A DNA stretch of 64,000 nucleotides, taken from Oceaniglobus indicus (lineage in GTDB: Bacteria; Pseudomonadota; Alphaproteobacteria; Rhodobacterales; Rhodobacteraceae). The first letter of the stretch is position 1, and each line of letters starts with the position of its first letter. The notes beneath the pieces are model-generated. The model was not told where the DNA came from, did no database searches, and worked only from the letters and a program-made list of their open reading frames with translations. A program made the translations under genes and the position numbers. The stretch is taken from positions 124,001 to 188,000 of the forward strand of contig NZ_NMZM01000001.1 in the NCBI RefSeq assembly GCF_002751875.1, read 5' to 3'. Positions 44,556 to 53,131 of this stretch are shown one piece after another.

Positions 44556-45245
44556 ATGTCCGCTGACCAGCCCCATGTCCTTGTCGTCGAAGACGAGGCC
44601 GCGCAACGCGAAGTTCTGTGTTATAACCTTGAAGCTGAAGGGTTTTCGGTGGCGTATGCAGACACCGGCGATGCCGCGCTGCAACTGATCGCCGAGACAC
44701 CGCCAGACCTGGTCGTGCTCGACTGGATGCTGCCGGGCGTGTCGGGTATCGAAATCTGCCGCCGTCTGAAGATACGCCCGGAAACCCGCGCGCTGCCGAT
44801 CATCATGCTGTCGGCGCGCGGCGAAGAGGTGGACCGCGTGCGCGGTCTGGAAACCGGCGCCGACGATTACGTGGTCAAACCGTTCTCGGTGGTCGAACTG
44901 ATGGCGCGGGTGCGGACCCAATTGCGCCGCACCCGGCCCGCAACCGTGGGTGAAACGCTGACGTTCGACGACATCGCGCTCGATTCCGAAACCCACCGTG
45001 TGACCCGGGGTGATCACCCGCTCAAACTTGGCCCGACCGAGTTTCGCCTGCTTTCGACCTTCATGGAAAGACCGGGCCGCGTCTGGAGTCGTGAACAGTT
45101 GCTGGACCGCGTCTGGGGGCGTGACATCTATGTCGACACCCGCACCGTCGACGTCCACATCGGTCGGCTGCGCAAGGCGCTGTGCCTGCACGGCGGCACC
45201 GATCCGTTGCGCACCGTTCGCGGCGCGGGATATGCGTTGGGCTGA
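44556..45245 (+). CDS. phoB: Phosphate regulon response regulator PhoB
   Basis: The 229 residues start at the ATG at 44556 (a GTG directly before it is possible). A receiver domain has the phosphoacceptor Asp in VVLDWMLPG and the Lys in VVKPFS. A winged-helix OmpR-type DNA-binding domain follows, with LGPTEFRLLSTFMERPGRVWSREQLLDRVWG. It binds Pho boxes such as that before pstS. Confidence 0.95.
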   Translation: MSADQPHVLVVEDEAAQREVLCYNLEAEGFSVAYADTGDAALQLIAETPPDLVVLDWMLPGVSGIEICRRLKIRPETRALPIIMLSARGEEVDRVRGLETGADDYVVKPFSVVELMARVRTQLRRTRPATVGETLTFDDIALDSETHRVTRGDHPLKLGPTEFRLLSTFMERPGRVWSREQLLDRVWGRDIYVDTRTVDVHIGRLRKALCLHGGTDPLRTVRGAGYALG

Positions 45246-45314
45246 CACGGCTCGACGGTTGCGTTGCCGTCGCCAGGCGATAAGGTTCGCGCAGTCAGCA
45301 TCGGGAGGAAAGAC

Positions 45315-46163
45315 ATGGAAGGTTTCGGCGTTCACACCAGCATGTGGACCATGAACTGGGACAGGGCAGGGGCCGAACGCACGATTCCCGCCGCCGCCGC
45401 CTATGACATGGATTTCATCGAAATCGCGCTGCTGAACGCGCCGATCGTCGACACGGCCCATACCCGTGATCTGCTGAAACAGCACGATATGCGCGCGGTC
45501 GCCTCGCTGGGCCTTCCCGAAGAAAACTGGCCGTCGCGCAACCCCGAAGGCGCCATCGCCCACCTCAAAGAAGCCATCGAAGTGGCCGCCGCCATGGGAT
45601 GCGAGGCGCTGTCGGGCGTGACCTATGGCGGTATCGGCGAACGCACCGGCCAACCGCCCACCATGGCGGAATACGACAACGTCGCGCGCGCGCTGTCGGC
45701 GGCCGCAGCCCACGCACGAGACGCCGGCATCCTGTTCGGGATCGAACCGGTCAACCGATACGAAAGCCACCTGATCAACACCACCGCACAAGCCAAGTGG
45801 ATGATCGAAAAGGTCGGCTCGGACAACATCTTCATCCATCTCGATACCTATCACATGAACATCGAGGAAAAGGGCGTCGGCAACGGAATCATTCAGGCCG
45901 GTGACTTGCTGCGGTATATCCACCTGTCGGAATCCGACCGCGGAACGCCCGGGTGCGGCACCTGCGACTGGGACGAAATCCACGCCACCCTTGCCGCCAT
46001 CGGGTTCAAGGGCGGGTTGGCCATGGAAAGCTTCATCAACATGCCGCCGGAACTGGCCTCGGGCCTGGCTGTCTGGCGCCCCGTCGCGCCCAGCTTTGAA
46101 GAGGTCATGGACAACGGATTGCCGTTTTTGCGTGGCAAAGCCAGGCAGTACGGACTTATCTGA
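45315..46163 (+). CDS. D-psicose/D-tagatose 3-epimerase-type sugar isomerase
   Basis: The ATG at 45315 follows a strong GGGAGGAAAG. The 282-residue TIM-barrel protein has the metal-ligand set of ketose 3-epimerases: Glu in FGIEPVNRYE, Asp and His in HLDTYHMNIEE, His in YIHLSESDRG, and Glu in LAMESF. It probably epimerises a free ketohexose or related sugar at C3. The class II aldolase gene that follows suggests the two act in the same sugar pathway. Confidence 0.87.
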   Translation: MEGFGVHTSMWTMNWDRAGAERTIPAAAAYDMDFIEIALLNAPIVDTAHTRDLLKQHDMRAVASLGLPEENWPSRNPEGAIAHLKEAIEVAAAMGCEALSGVTYGGIGERTGQPPTMAEYDNVARALSAAAAHARDAGILFGIEPVNRYESHLINTTAQAKWMIEKVGSDNIFIHLDTYHMNIEEKGVGNGIIQAGDLLRYIHLSESDRGTPGCGTCDWDEIHATLAAIGFKGGLAMESFINMPPELASGLAVWRPVAPSFEEVMDNGLPFLRGKARQYGLI

Positions 46164-46171
46164 GTGTGATA

Positions 46172-46204
46172 ATCGCATGCGATCCAATAGCTTGAGTGAC
46201 ACTC
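46172..46204. promoter_or_regulatory. Two adjacent palindromes between epimerase and aldolase
   Basis: ATCGCATGCGAT (46172-46183) is a perfect 12-base palindrome. GAGTG-A-CACTC (46194-46204) is a second one eleven bases later. Both lie in the 132-base gap before the aldolase gene and look like operator sites. No regulator gene is adjacent. Confidence 0.35.
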
Positions 46205-46295
46205 TTGATCTTTCACGTCAACGGTATGCAAGCCTGCGGAACCTTGAATCACCTTATGAACCACCACGCATAACCCATTGAAACGGAAACGAACC

Positions 46296-46982
46296 ATGGC
46301 ACATGAAGACAACGACATCCGCGCCGAGATGGTCGATATCTGCCGCAGGATGAACAGCAGCGGCATCAATCAGGGCACCTCGGGCAACCTGTCGGTGCGC
46401 TCGGGGGACGGGTTCCTGATCACGCCGTCCTCGCGTCCCTATGACACGATGCAACCCGCAGACTTGTGTTACATGGATTTCGACGGGACCTACGACGGAT
46501 TGCGCCCATCGTCGGAATGGCGGTTCCACCGCGACATCCTGGCGGCGCGCAAGGATATCGACGTCGTGTTGCACTGCCATTCGGTCTACGCGACGACGCT
46601 GGCCATTCATCACAAGCCGATTCCGGCGTTTCACTACATGACCGGTATCGCAGGCGGGTCCGATATCCGCTGTGCGCCATATGCCACGTTCGGAACGGCT
46701 GAACTGTCGCAGCTGGCGGTCGAGGCGCTGGAGGGTCGGCTGGCGTGCTTGCTTGGTCAACACGGCCAAATCGCATTGGGAAAGACGATGGCATCGGCGA
46801 TCTGGATGGCGGTCGAGGTCGAGACCCTGGCACGGATGTATGTGCAGGCCCTGACACTGGGCGAGCCGCCAATCCTGTCCGACAGCGAAATGGAACGGGT
46901 GATCGGCCAGATGAAGCGCATGAGCTATGGCCAGGCACCGGACGGTGATGCGGACGCCGACGTGGCACGGCCGAAGAACTGA
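46296..46982 (+). CDS. Class II aldolase (L-fuculose-phosphate aldolase type)
   Basis: From the ATG at 46296 the protein has 228 residues. It shows the class II aldolase/adducin features QGTSGNLSVR, ITPSSRPYD and the zinc-binding HCHSVYATTLA. A third His would lie in the region GQHGQIALGK. Fuculose-1-phosphate and ribulose-5-phosphate enzymes share this fold. A His-to-Tyr change is not evident, but substrate cannot be assigned. Confidence 0.87.
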   Translation: MAHEDNDIRAEMVDICRRMNSSGINQGTSGNLSVRSGDGFLITPSSRPYDTMQPADLCYMDFDGTYDGLRPSSEWRFHRDILAARKDIDVVLHCHSVYATTLAIHHKPIPAFHYMTGIAGGSDIRCAPYATFGTAELSQLAVEALEGRLACLLGQHGQIALGKTMASAIWMAVEVETLARMYVQALTLGEPPILSDSEMERVIGQMKRMSYGQAPDGDADADVARPKN

Positions 46983-47064
46983 CCGCGCATTCGTGAAACC
47001 ATCAGACGGCGTGCCGTCGGTGTGAGCGCAAGGCTCGGCTGGGCAGGCCGGGCTTGTCAAATCC

Positions 47065-47094
47065 TTGACTCTCATAATCAGTATTATGTAAATT
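47065..47094 (+). promoter_or_regulatory. Candidate promoter with embedded operator for the luxR-type gene
   Basis: TTGACT (47065-47070) and TAAATT (47089-47094) form a sigma-70-like promoter with an 18-base spacer. Inside the spacer, CATAAT-CAGT-ATTATG (47073-47088) is a perfect inverted repeat. It is the most AT-rich stretch in this part of the window, about 160 bases before the ATG at 47251. A bound protein would block transcription. Confidence 0.55.
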
Positions 47095-47250
47095 ACGGGG
47101 AGCATCAGAACGGCGCATCTGCCAAAGATGGCGGCATAACGCGCGCGAAACCTGCGCCATCCGGTCAGAACTTTATCGACAGATCCGTTGACGCCGCATT
47201 ACCCTTTGGTCTCGGGCAGCCAGAACCGCCTCTGAACACGGGAACCGGCC

Positions 47251-47994
47251 ATGATCAAATATCTTGAACACCTCGTTCAGGCCACAAGCGTCGAAGGCGT
47301 CTGGCGTCTGCATTGCGAAAAGATGGCGGGCTATGGCTTTGACCGGCTGCTTTATGGCTTTACCCGGTTTCATTCGGCCCATGGGTTCGGCGATCGCAAG
47401 GATTTCCTGATCATGACCAACCATGATCCCGCGTATGTCGAGGGGTTCATCAACGAAGGTCTCTATTTCAATGCGCCGATGGTGCGTTGGGCGGTCGAAA
47501 ATCACGGCGCCTGCAGTTGGAGCTGGCTTGCCGAACAGCATGACAACCTGTCGCCACAAGAACGAAAGGTTCTCGATTTCAACGCGCATCATGATGTAAT
47601 CGCGGGTTATTCCATTTCCTTCCGCGATGCCTCGATCCGCAACAAGGGTGCGATCGGCCTCACGGCGCGGCGCGGAATGACCCAAGACGATGTCGAGGAG
47701 ATCTGGGCCGAACACGGCCGCGATCTGACGGTGATGAACACGGTGGCGCATCTCAAGATGATCCAGCTGCCCTACTCCACCCCCTCCCGCCAGCTGACGA
47801 AACGTCAGTGCGAAGCGTTGGAATGGGTGCGCGACGGCAAGACGATCCAGGACGCCGCCGCGATCATGGGCCTGACCCCCGTGACGGTCGAAAAACACCT
47901 GCGCCTGGCCCGCGAGGCGCTGGACGTCGAAACGACCGCCCAAGCGGTGCTGAAGGCCTCGCTTCAAAACCAGATTTTTGTTTTGGAACAATGA
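47251..47994 (+). CDS. LuxR-family regulator with autoinducer-binding domain (LuxR solo)
   Basis: The 247 residues have an N-terminal autoinducer-binding-like domain (about 15-165) with RLLYGFTRF, NEGLYFNAPMVRWA and SWSWLAEQ. A C-terminal LuxR helix-turn-helix follows (LTKRQCEALEWVRDGKTIQDAAAIMGLTPVTVEKHLRLAREAL). No luxI synthase is in the window, so this is a solo regulator that may sense acyl-homoserine lactones made elsewhere or another ligand. The ORF starts at an ATG after GGGAACC. Confidence 0.9.
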   Translation: MIKYLEHLVQATSVEGVWRLHCEKMAGYGFDRLLYGFTRFHSAHGFGDRKDFLIMTNHDPAYVEGFINEGLYFNAPMVRWAVENHGACSWSWLAEQHDNLSPQERKVLDFNAHHDVIAGYSISFRDASIRNKGAIGLTARRGMTQDDVEEIWAEHGRDLTVMNTVAHLKMIQLPYSTPSRQLTKRQCEALEWVRDGKTIQDAAAIMGLTPVTVEKHLRLAREALDVETTAQAVLKASLQNQIFVLEQ

Positions 47995-48387
47995 CTTCAA
48001 TGATCTTGTGAGCCTGGCGCATCAACCCGGGTTGGCCCCACCTGCACCATAAAGGTATGGAAATCCTTACTTTACTGACGCGACGTAAACTTTCACTTTG
48101 GCAGCGTTCCGTGAGTGGTGGCATTAATGCCAAGGAGCGACTTTCCGGGTGGCGTCCAGTATTGATCGGGCGTCACCCGGGGGGATCCAACTTGTGATTC
48201 GATCGGACCCGAGGGTGTAACCGGATCAAGACGCACCGGTCCGCATCCCCTTAGGACTGGCGCGATGCGGATGGTGCGTATGTCCCGCGCGCACCATCCG
48301 TGAACCTTCGCCCGCGAACAAATTACACCCAGAAACAAAAAAGGCGTCCGTGAGGGACGCCTTTCATTGTTCTGATATCTAAGGTGT
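47995..48387. other. Intergenic region after the LuxR solo
   Basis: This 393-base gap between convergent genes has no secure gene. It holds a 12-base palindrome CAACCCGGGTTG (48023-48034) and a 14-base palindrome TGGCATTAATGCCA (48119-48132). It also has a possible 46-codon plus-strand frame (48057-48197) rich in Arg and Leu, with only weak AAAGG upstream, and the tsf terminator near its end. Confidence 0.45.
48336..48370 (-). terminator. Rho-independent terminator of rpsB-tsf
   Basis: GGCGTCC (48343-48349) pairs with GGACGCC (48355-48361), extended by A-T pairs. On the minus strand the hairpin is followed by TTTTTTG. It sits 20 bases after the tsf stop, and it is a typical intrinsic terminator. 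Confidence 0.85.
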
Positions 48388-49263
48388 TTAGCCCTTTGCC
48401 GCCTTGGCGACTTCGGCGGCGAAATCTTCCTTCACCACTTCGATGCCTTCGCCGACCTCAAGACGCACGAAGCCGGTGATCTCGACGCCTGCATCCTTGG
48501 CCGCCTGGCCGACGGTCAGATCGGGGTTCACCACGAACGACTGGTTGACCAAGGTCACTTCGCTCAGGAACTTGTTCATCCGTCCGACGATCATCTTCTC
48601 GATCACGGCTTCCGGCTTGCCGGACTCGCGGGCGATGTCCATCTGGACCTGCTTTTCCTTCTCGACCACGGCCGGGTCCAGATCGTTCTCGGACAGGGAC
48701 GCGGGGTTCACCGCGGCGATGTGCATGGCGACCTGGCGGCCGAATTCGACGTTGTCGCCGGACATCGCCACCAGCACACCGATCTTGCCCATGCCTTCGG
48801 CGGCGGCGTTGTGAACGTAGGAGACGACCGAGGCGCCCGTGATCCTGGCCATGCGGCGGACCGACATGTTCTCGCCGATCTTTGCGATGGCATCGGTGAC
48901 GATCGTTTCGACCGGCTTGCCGTCGATCTCGGTCTTCTTCAGCGCTTCCAGATCGTCAGCGCCCAAGGCGGCATCGGCGATCGACGACACCATCTTCTGG
49001 AAATCGGCGTTCTTGCCGACGAAATCGGTTTCCGAGTTCACCTCGACGGCGATGCCGGTGGTTCCGTCGACCTTGACGGCCACGAGGCCCTCGGCCGCGG
49101 TGCGTCCGGATTTCTTGGCCGCCTTGGCCAGACCCTTGGTGCGCAGCCAATCGATGGCCGCTTCCATGTCGCCATCGGTTTCGGTCAATGCCTTCTTGGC
49201 ATCCATCATGCCGGCACCCGAGGTGTCGCGCAGTTCTTTCACTTGTGCAGCGGTGATCGCCAT
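48388..49263 (-). CDS. tsf: Elongation factor Ts
   Basis: The ATG at 49263 gives 291 residues. The N-terminus [26 protein letters not shown] is the UBA-like start of EF-Ts, and [13 protein letters not shown] and [17 protein letters not shown] are core signatures. It recycles EF-Tu-GDP. It follows rpsB in the conserved rpsB-tsf operon. Confidence 0.97.
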   Translation of the reverse strand: MAITAAQVKELRDTSGAGMMDAKKALTETDGDMEAAIDWLRTKGLAKAAKKSGRTAAEGLVAVKVDGTTGIAVEVNSETDFVGKNADFQKMVSSIADAALGADDLEALKKTEIDGKPVETIVTDAIAKIGENMSVRRMARITGASVVSYVHNAAAEGMGKIGVLVAMSGDNVEFGRQVAMHIAAVNPASLSENDLDPAVVEKEKQVQMDIARESGKPEAVIEKMIVGRMNKFLSEVTLVNQSFVVNPDLTVGQAAKDAGVEITGFVRLEVGEGIEVVKEDFAAEVAKAAKG

Positions 49264-49296
49264 GGCTCGGCTTTCCTTCTCATGCAATGCGGGAAC

Positions 49297-49320
49297 GGAT
49301 GCGTGCCGGGGCACGCATCC
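49297..49320 (-). promoter_or_regulatory. Hairpin between rpsB and tsf
   Basis: GGATGCGTGC (49297-49306) and GCACGCATCC (49311-49320) form a perfect ten-base stem with a CGGG loop in the 83-base gap. There is no T-tract, so it is more likely an attenuator or a processing signal that adjusts tsf relative to rpsB. Confidence 0.5.
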
Positions 49321-49346
49321 AGAAATCTCTGTCGGAGCGGCTCCGG

Positions 49347-50204
49347 TCAGATCTTCTGTTCGACCGGCTTGTTGTCCAGGTCCAGCGGGGCGCCATCGGG
49401 GATGACGCTGCCGTCGCTCTTGGTGTCGCCCAGCGGCATGTCGCCGCCTTGCTCGGCCAGGGCTTCCTCGGCGGCGGCGTCTTCCAGCGCACCCATGTCA
49501 ACGCCGGCGGCGCTCATCTGGGCGGACATGCCGTCCAGCGCGGCACGGGCCGCCAGATCGCAGTAGAGCGCGATCGCACGCGCCGCGTCGTCGTTGCCCG
49601 GGATGATGTAGTCGATCCCATCGGGCGAACAGTTCGAATCGACGACCGCAACCACGGGAATGCCCAGCTTCTTGGCTTCCATGATGGCCAGGTCTTCCTT
49701 GTTGACGTCGATGACGAACAACAGGTCCGGCACGCCACCCATCTCGCGGATACCACCAAGGGACGCGTTCAGCTTGCCCTGGTCACGTTCCATCGATAGA
49801 CGCTCGCGCTTGGTCAGGCCCTCGGCGCCCTGCTCCATCTTCTCGTCGATGCTCTTCAGGCGGTTGATCGACTGCGAAACGGTCTTCCAGTTGGTCAGCG
49901 TACCACCCAGCCAGCGGTGGTTCATGTAATACTGCGCGCATTTTTCGGCGGCGTCGGCGATCGGCTTTTGCGCCTGACGCTTGGTGCCGACAAACAGGAT
50001 GCGGCCGTTCTTGGCCACGGTGTCGCGGATGACCTGAAGCGCCTTGTCCAGCATCGGAACCGTCTGGGTCAGGTCCATGATGTGGATGCCATTGCGGTCG
50101 CCGTAGATGAATTCCTGCATCCGCGGGTTCCAGCGCTGGGTCTGGTGGCCATAGTGAACGCCAGCTTCGAGAAGCTGACGCAGAGTGAAGTCTGGAAGCG
50201 CCAT
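49347..50204 (-). CDS. rpsB: 30S ribosomal protein S2
   Basis: The ATG at 50204 gives 285 residues. [46 protein letters not shown] and the C-terminal [14 protein letters not shown] are S2 signatures. An acidic C-terminal tail of about 55 residues extends beyond the E. coli protein, as often seen in alphaproteobacteria. The long upstream frame is not coding. Confidence 0.97.
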   Translation of the reverse strand: MALPDFTLRQLLEAGVHYGHQTQRWNPRMQEFIYGDRNGIHIMDLTQTVPMLDKALQVIRDTVAKNGRILFVGTKRQAQKPIADAAEKCAQYYMNHRWLGGTLTNWKTVSQSINRLKSIDEKMEQGAEGLTKRERLSMERDQGKLNASLGGIREMGGVPDLLFVIDVNKEDLAIMEAKKLGIPVVAVVDSNCSPDGIDYIIPGNDDAARAIALYCDLAARAALDGMSAQMSAAGVDMGALEDAAAEEALAEQGGDMPLGDTKSDGSVIPDGAPLDLDNKPVEQKI

Positions 50205-50322
50205 TATATTGGTCCTTTTCCGGTTTCTATCCTCGGCAGGGCCAACAGAGCATGCGCTCAACCGGCGGACCTGCGGGGATGTCTCTCCCGCAAGGCCCAA
50301 GCCCCACCTGTGAAGTGCCGCG

Positions 50323-50351
50323 CAAATACACCCGCATCGCGCCAAATGCAA
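50323..50351 (-). promoter_or_regulatory. Candidate rpsB promoter
   Basis: On the minus strand TTGCAT (-35, 50351-50346) and TATTTG (-10, 50328-50323) are spaced by 17 bases. A start near 50316 would give an rpsB leader of about 110 bases, enough for the ribosomal-protein feedback structure. Confidence 0.5.
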
Positions 50352-50406
50352 GGTCCGGCTTCGGTGAGGCCGAAGACGGGTATTTCGGTCGGTGATAAGG
50401 TCGGTA

Positions 50407-50436
50407 TTTCTTACCGATACAAATACTCGAATCCCG
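50407..50436. repeat. Degenerate intergenic repeat copy
   Basis: TTTCTTACCGATACAAATACTC is a weaker match to the repeat element. The flank AAATACTCGAATCCCG (50421-50436) is identical to the flank of the copy at 17837. Confidence 0.5.
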
Positions 50437-50517
50437 GCGCGCGATCCACCCCGCGCCCGTGCCGGCCGGGCATGTCTTGGACTTGCGCCACGTCAAAACC
50501 TGCTCCACAAGCATCGG

Positions 50518-51405
50518 ATGAGCACGACGGGAATCCTCTGTATCGGGTCGGTCCTCTGGGACGTGATTGGTCGGTCCAACGCGCACATGCGCGCCGGCAG
50601 CGACGTTCCCGGCCGGATCACGCGCGTGCCCGGCGGCGTCGCCATGAACATCGCGATGACGCTGGGGCGTTTCGGTCTCGCGCCGACGCTGCTCAGCGCC
50701 GTGGGACGCGACAGCGAAGGTGACGAGCTGATCGCGGCAGCAACCCGCATGGGCATGATTACCGATCATGTCTATCGCTCGGACGATTTGCCGACCGACC
50801 GTTACATGGCGATCGAAGGCGCCAACGGGCTGATCGCGGCCATCGCCGACGCCCATTCGCTGGAAGCCGCCGGCGCCAAGATCCTGCACCCCCTGTCCGA
50901 CGGTCGGTTGGGCGCGCCGGACGCGCCGTTTGCCGGAACCGTGGCGCTGGACGGCAACCTGACGCCCGCGTTGCTGGCCGAGATCGCCGAAAGCCCGTTG
51001 TTTGCGTGCGCCGATCTGCGCGTCGCCCCCGCATCGCCCGGCAAGGCCGAGCGGCTGCTGGCGTTGCTGGATCATCCACGTGTCACGCTTTACCTGAACC
51101 TCGAAGAGGCGGGATTGCTGATGCAGACCCGCTTTGACAGCGCCTCCGAAGCCGCCAACGCGCTGGTTGCGCGCGGCGCGCATCGGGTTCTGGTGACGAA
51201 TGGCGCCGCCGCCGTGGCCGAGGCCGGTCCCGACGGGGTCTTGTCCGCCATGCCGCCGGCCGTTCTGGTGACCCGCGTCACCGGCGCCGGAGATACCTTC
51301 ATGGCGGCGCATATCGTCGCGACCCTCGCCGGTGAGCCGGCGCCAACCGCTCTGAACCGCGCCCTGCGCGCAGCCGCAGATTATATTTCCGGAGATGTGA
51401 ACTGA
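50518..51405 (+). CDS. PfkB-family kinase, probable pseudouridine kinase
   Basis: The ATG at 50518 starts a 295-residue PfkB sugar kinase. RVPGGVAMNIAMTLGRFG matches the substrate-binding GG motif near residue 40, and VTGAGDTFMAAHI is the anion hole with the catalytic Asp. The stop overlaps the start of psuG (TGATG). This pairing with pseudouridine-5'-phosphate glycosidase makes pseudouridine the likely substrate. Confidence 0.87.
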   Translation: MSTTGILCIGSVLWDVIGRSNAHMRAGSDVPGRITRVPGGVAMNIAMTLGRFGLAPTLLSAVGRDSEGDELIAAATRMGMITDHVYRSDDLPTDRYMAIEGANGLIAAIADAHSLEAAGAKILHPLSDGRLGAPDAPFAGTVALDGNLTPALLAEIAESPLFACADLRVAPASPGKAERLLALLDHPRVTLYLNLEEAGLLMQTRFDSASEAANALVARGAHRVLVTNGAAAVAEAGPDGVLSAMPPAVLVTRVTGAGDTFMAAHIVATLAGEPAPTALNRALRAAADYISGDVN

Positions 51406-52331
51406 TGTCCCTGCCCCTGCGTTTTTCCGAAGAAGTCGCCGCTGCCCGCAAAGAGGGTGCGCCCATCGTCGCCCTTGAAAGCACGATCATCACCCACGGC
51501 ATGCCCTATCCGCAAAACGTCGAAACCGCGATGCTGGTCGAAGAGACCCTGCGCCGCGGCGGCGCGGTTCCGGCGACGATCGCGGTGATGGACGGTCGGC
51601 TGCATATCGGCCTCTCGAAGGACGAGTTGACACAGCTTGGGCAAGCCGAAAGCGTGGCCAAGCTGTCGCGCGCCGATCTGGCCGCCTGCATCGCCACCCG
51701 CGGCACCGGTGCCACCACCGTGGCCGCAACGATGATCGCGGCCCGTCTGGCCGGGATCGAGGTGTTCGCGACCGGCGGCATTGGCGGTGTGCATCGCGGG
51801 GCCGAGACCAGCTTCGACATCTCCGCCGACCTGCGCGAACTTTCACAGACCGCGGTGACGGTCGTGGCGGCGGGCGCCAAGGCCATCCTCGACATCCCCA
51901 AGACGCTGGAGGTGCTGGAAACCTTCGGCGTGCCGGTGATTGCCGTGGGCCAGGACGCGTTTCCGGCCTTCTGGTCGCGCGATTCGGGGCTGGGCGCACC
52001 GCTGCGCATGGACACGGCCGAGGATATCGCGGCCGCGCATGTGATCCGCACCCGCATGGGCCTGCCCGGGGGTCAGCTGGTCGCCAACCCGATCCCCGCG
52101 GCCGACGAGATCGCGCCCGAGGTTCTGAACCCCATCATCGAGCGCGCCGTGCGCGAGGCCGAAGCCCAGGGCATCACGGCAAAGTCGGTGACACCGTTCC
52201 TGCTGGCCCGGATCTATGAGCTGACCGAAGGTCAATCCCTGCGTGCCAATATCGCCCTGGTGCTGAACAACGCCCGGGTGGCGGCGCGGATCGCGCAGGA
52301 AATCGTCACGATCCGCAATCCCGGCCCCTGA
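51405..52331 (+). CDS. psuG: Pseudouridine-5'-phosphate glycosidase
   Basis: The 308 residues show the Indigoidine/PsuG family features: VALESTIITHGMPYPQN, IAVMDGRLHIGL, TTVAATMIAARLAGIEVFATGGIGGVHRGAE and NPIPAADEI. The enzyme splits pseudouridine 5'-phosphate to uracil and ribose 5-phosphate. With the upstream kinase it would recycle pseudouridine from RNA turnover. Confidence 0.95.
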   Translation: MSLPLRFSEEVAAARKEGAPIVALESTIITHGMPYPQNVETAMLVEETLRRGGAVPATIAVMDGRLHIGLSKDELTQLGQAESVAKLSRADLAACIATRGTGATTVAATMIAARLAGIEVFATGGIGGVHRGAETSFDISADLRELSQTAVTVVAAGAKAILDIPKTLEVLETFGVPVIAVGQDAFPAFWSRDSGLGAPLRMDTAEDIAAAHVIRTRMGLPGGQLVANPIPAADEIAPEVLNPIIERAVREAEAQGITAKSVTPFLLARIYELTEGQSLRANIALVLNNARVAARIAQEIVTIRNPGP

Positions 52332-52343
52332 AACGGAATCCCC

Positions 52344-52373
52344 GGCGGCGCGCGCAAGACCCGTTGCGCCGCC
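52344..52373 (+). terminator. Hairpin after psuG
   Basis: GGCGGCGC (52344-52351) and GCGCCGCC (52366-52373) pair around a 14-base loop. It starts 12 bases after the psuG stop. It lacks a T-tract, so it is at most a weak or factor-dependent terminator. Confidence 0.35.
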
Positions 52374-52423
52374 CCTCGCCCGTGCCTAGATTGATCCGGT
52401 AATACAGGACGATACCCCCCCGC

Positions 52424-53128
52424 ATGACCGGACATTCCCCCGACGATCACGACCACCGCAAACGGCGCGGCCCTTTGGGTAGCCTGCGCGCCAGCTTTCT
52501 GACCGGCCTGGTGGTGATTGCCCCCATCGGGCTGACCGTCTGGCTGATCTGGTCCGTTGCCGGCTGGGTCGATGGTTGGGTGCTGCCCTTCGTGCCGGGC
52601 CGCTTCCGGCCGGAAAACTACATCGGGATCAACCTGCGCGGTGTCGGGGTGATCATTTTCTTGGTGTTCACCGTGATCGTCGGCTGGCTGGCCAAGGGGT
52701 TGATCGGACGTTCGCTGTTGCGCTGGGGCGAAGGCCTGGTGGATCGGATGCCCGTGGTAAGGTCGATCTACAACGGGTTGAAACAGATCGCCGAAACCGT
52801 ATTCGCCCAGACCGACACCAGCTTCGACAAGGCGTGCATGATCGAATATCCGCGCCGCGGCCTCTGGGCCATCGCGTTCATCTCGACCGACGCGAAAGGC
52901 GAAATCGCGGCCCGGTTGCCGGGTGACGGGCGCAAGGTCACGGTGTTCTTGCCGACGACACCCAATCCCACCTCGGGGTTCCTGCTGTTCGTCGACGCCG
53001 AAGACGTGCACGAGCTTGACATGACGGTCGAGGACGCAGCGAAACTGGTGATTTCTGCCGGCTTGGTCTATCCGGGCGGCAAGGGCGCGGCGCAGCTGAA
53101 GGTCGGCCATAGCGCCGACACCCCCTAG
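52424..53128 (+). CDS. DUF502 membrane protein
   Basis: The 234-residue protein starts GPLGSLRASFLTGLVVIAPIGLTVWL, with two membrane helices (about 22-48 and 75-93) and a C-terminal soluble part. VRSIYNGLKQIAETVF, FLPTTPNPTSGFLLFVD and AAKLVISAGLVYPG are DUF502 hallmarks. The function is unknown; plant relatives (COV) affect membrane traffic. It ends three bases before the convergent patatin gene. Confidence 0.9.
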   Translation: MTGHSPDDHDHRKRRGPLGSLRASFLTGLVVIAPIGLTVWLIWSVAGWVDGWVLPFVPGRFRPENYIGINLRGVGVIIFLVFTVIVGWLAKGLIGRSLLRWGEGLVDRMPVVRSIYNGLKQIAETVFAQTDTSFDKACMIEYPRRGLWAIAFISTDAKGEIAARLPGDGRKVTVFLPTTPNPTSGFLLFVDAEDVHELDMTVEDAAKLVISAGLVYPGGKGAAQLKVGHSADTP

Positions 53129-53131
53129 GTT

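Larger units (their letters stand above)
50205..50517. other. Divergent intergenic region rpsB / pseudouridine kinase
   Basis: The 313 bases hold the rpsB promoter and leader (50205-50351) and a degenerate copy of the intergenic repeat near 50407-50436, including AAATACTCGAATCCCG. I see no small gene. A promoter for the plus-strand kinase gene is not obvious. Confidence 0.5.

Noticed and set aside
44202-46202. A 666-codon minus-strand open frame across phoU, phoB and the epimerase
   Set aside because: It spans three well-supported genes on the other strand, and its translation has no recognisable domain and a shadow-like His/Gln/Arg-rich composition.
48093-48338. An 81-codon minus-strand frame downstream of tsf
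   Set aside because: It begins inside the tsf terminator region and has no ribosome-binding site; the composition is random.
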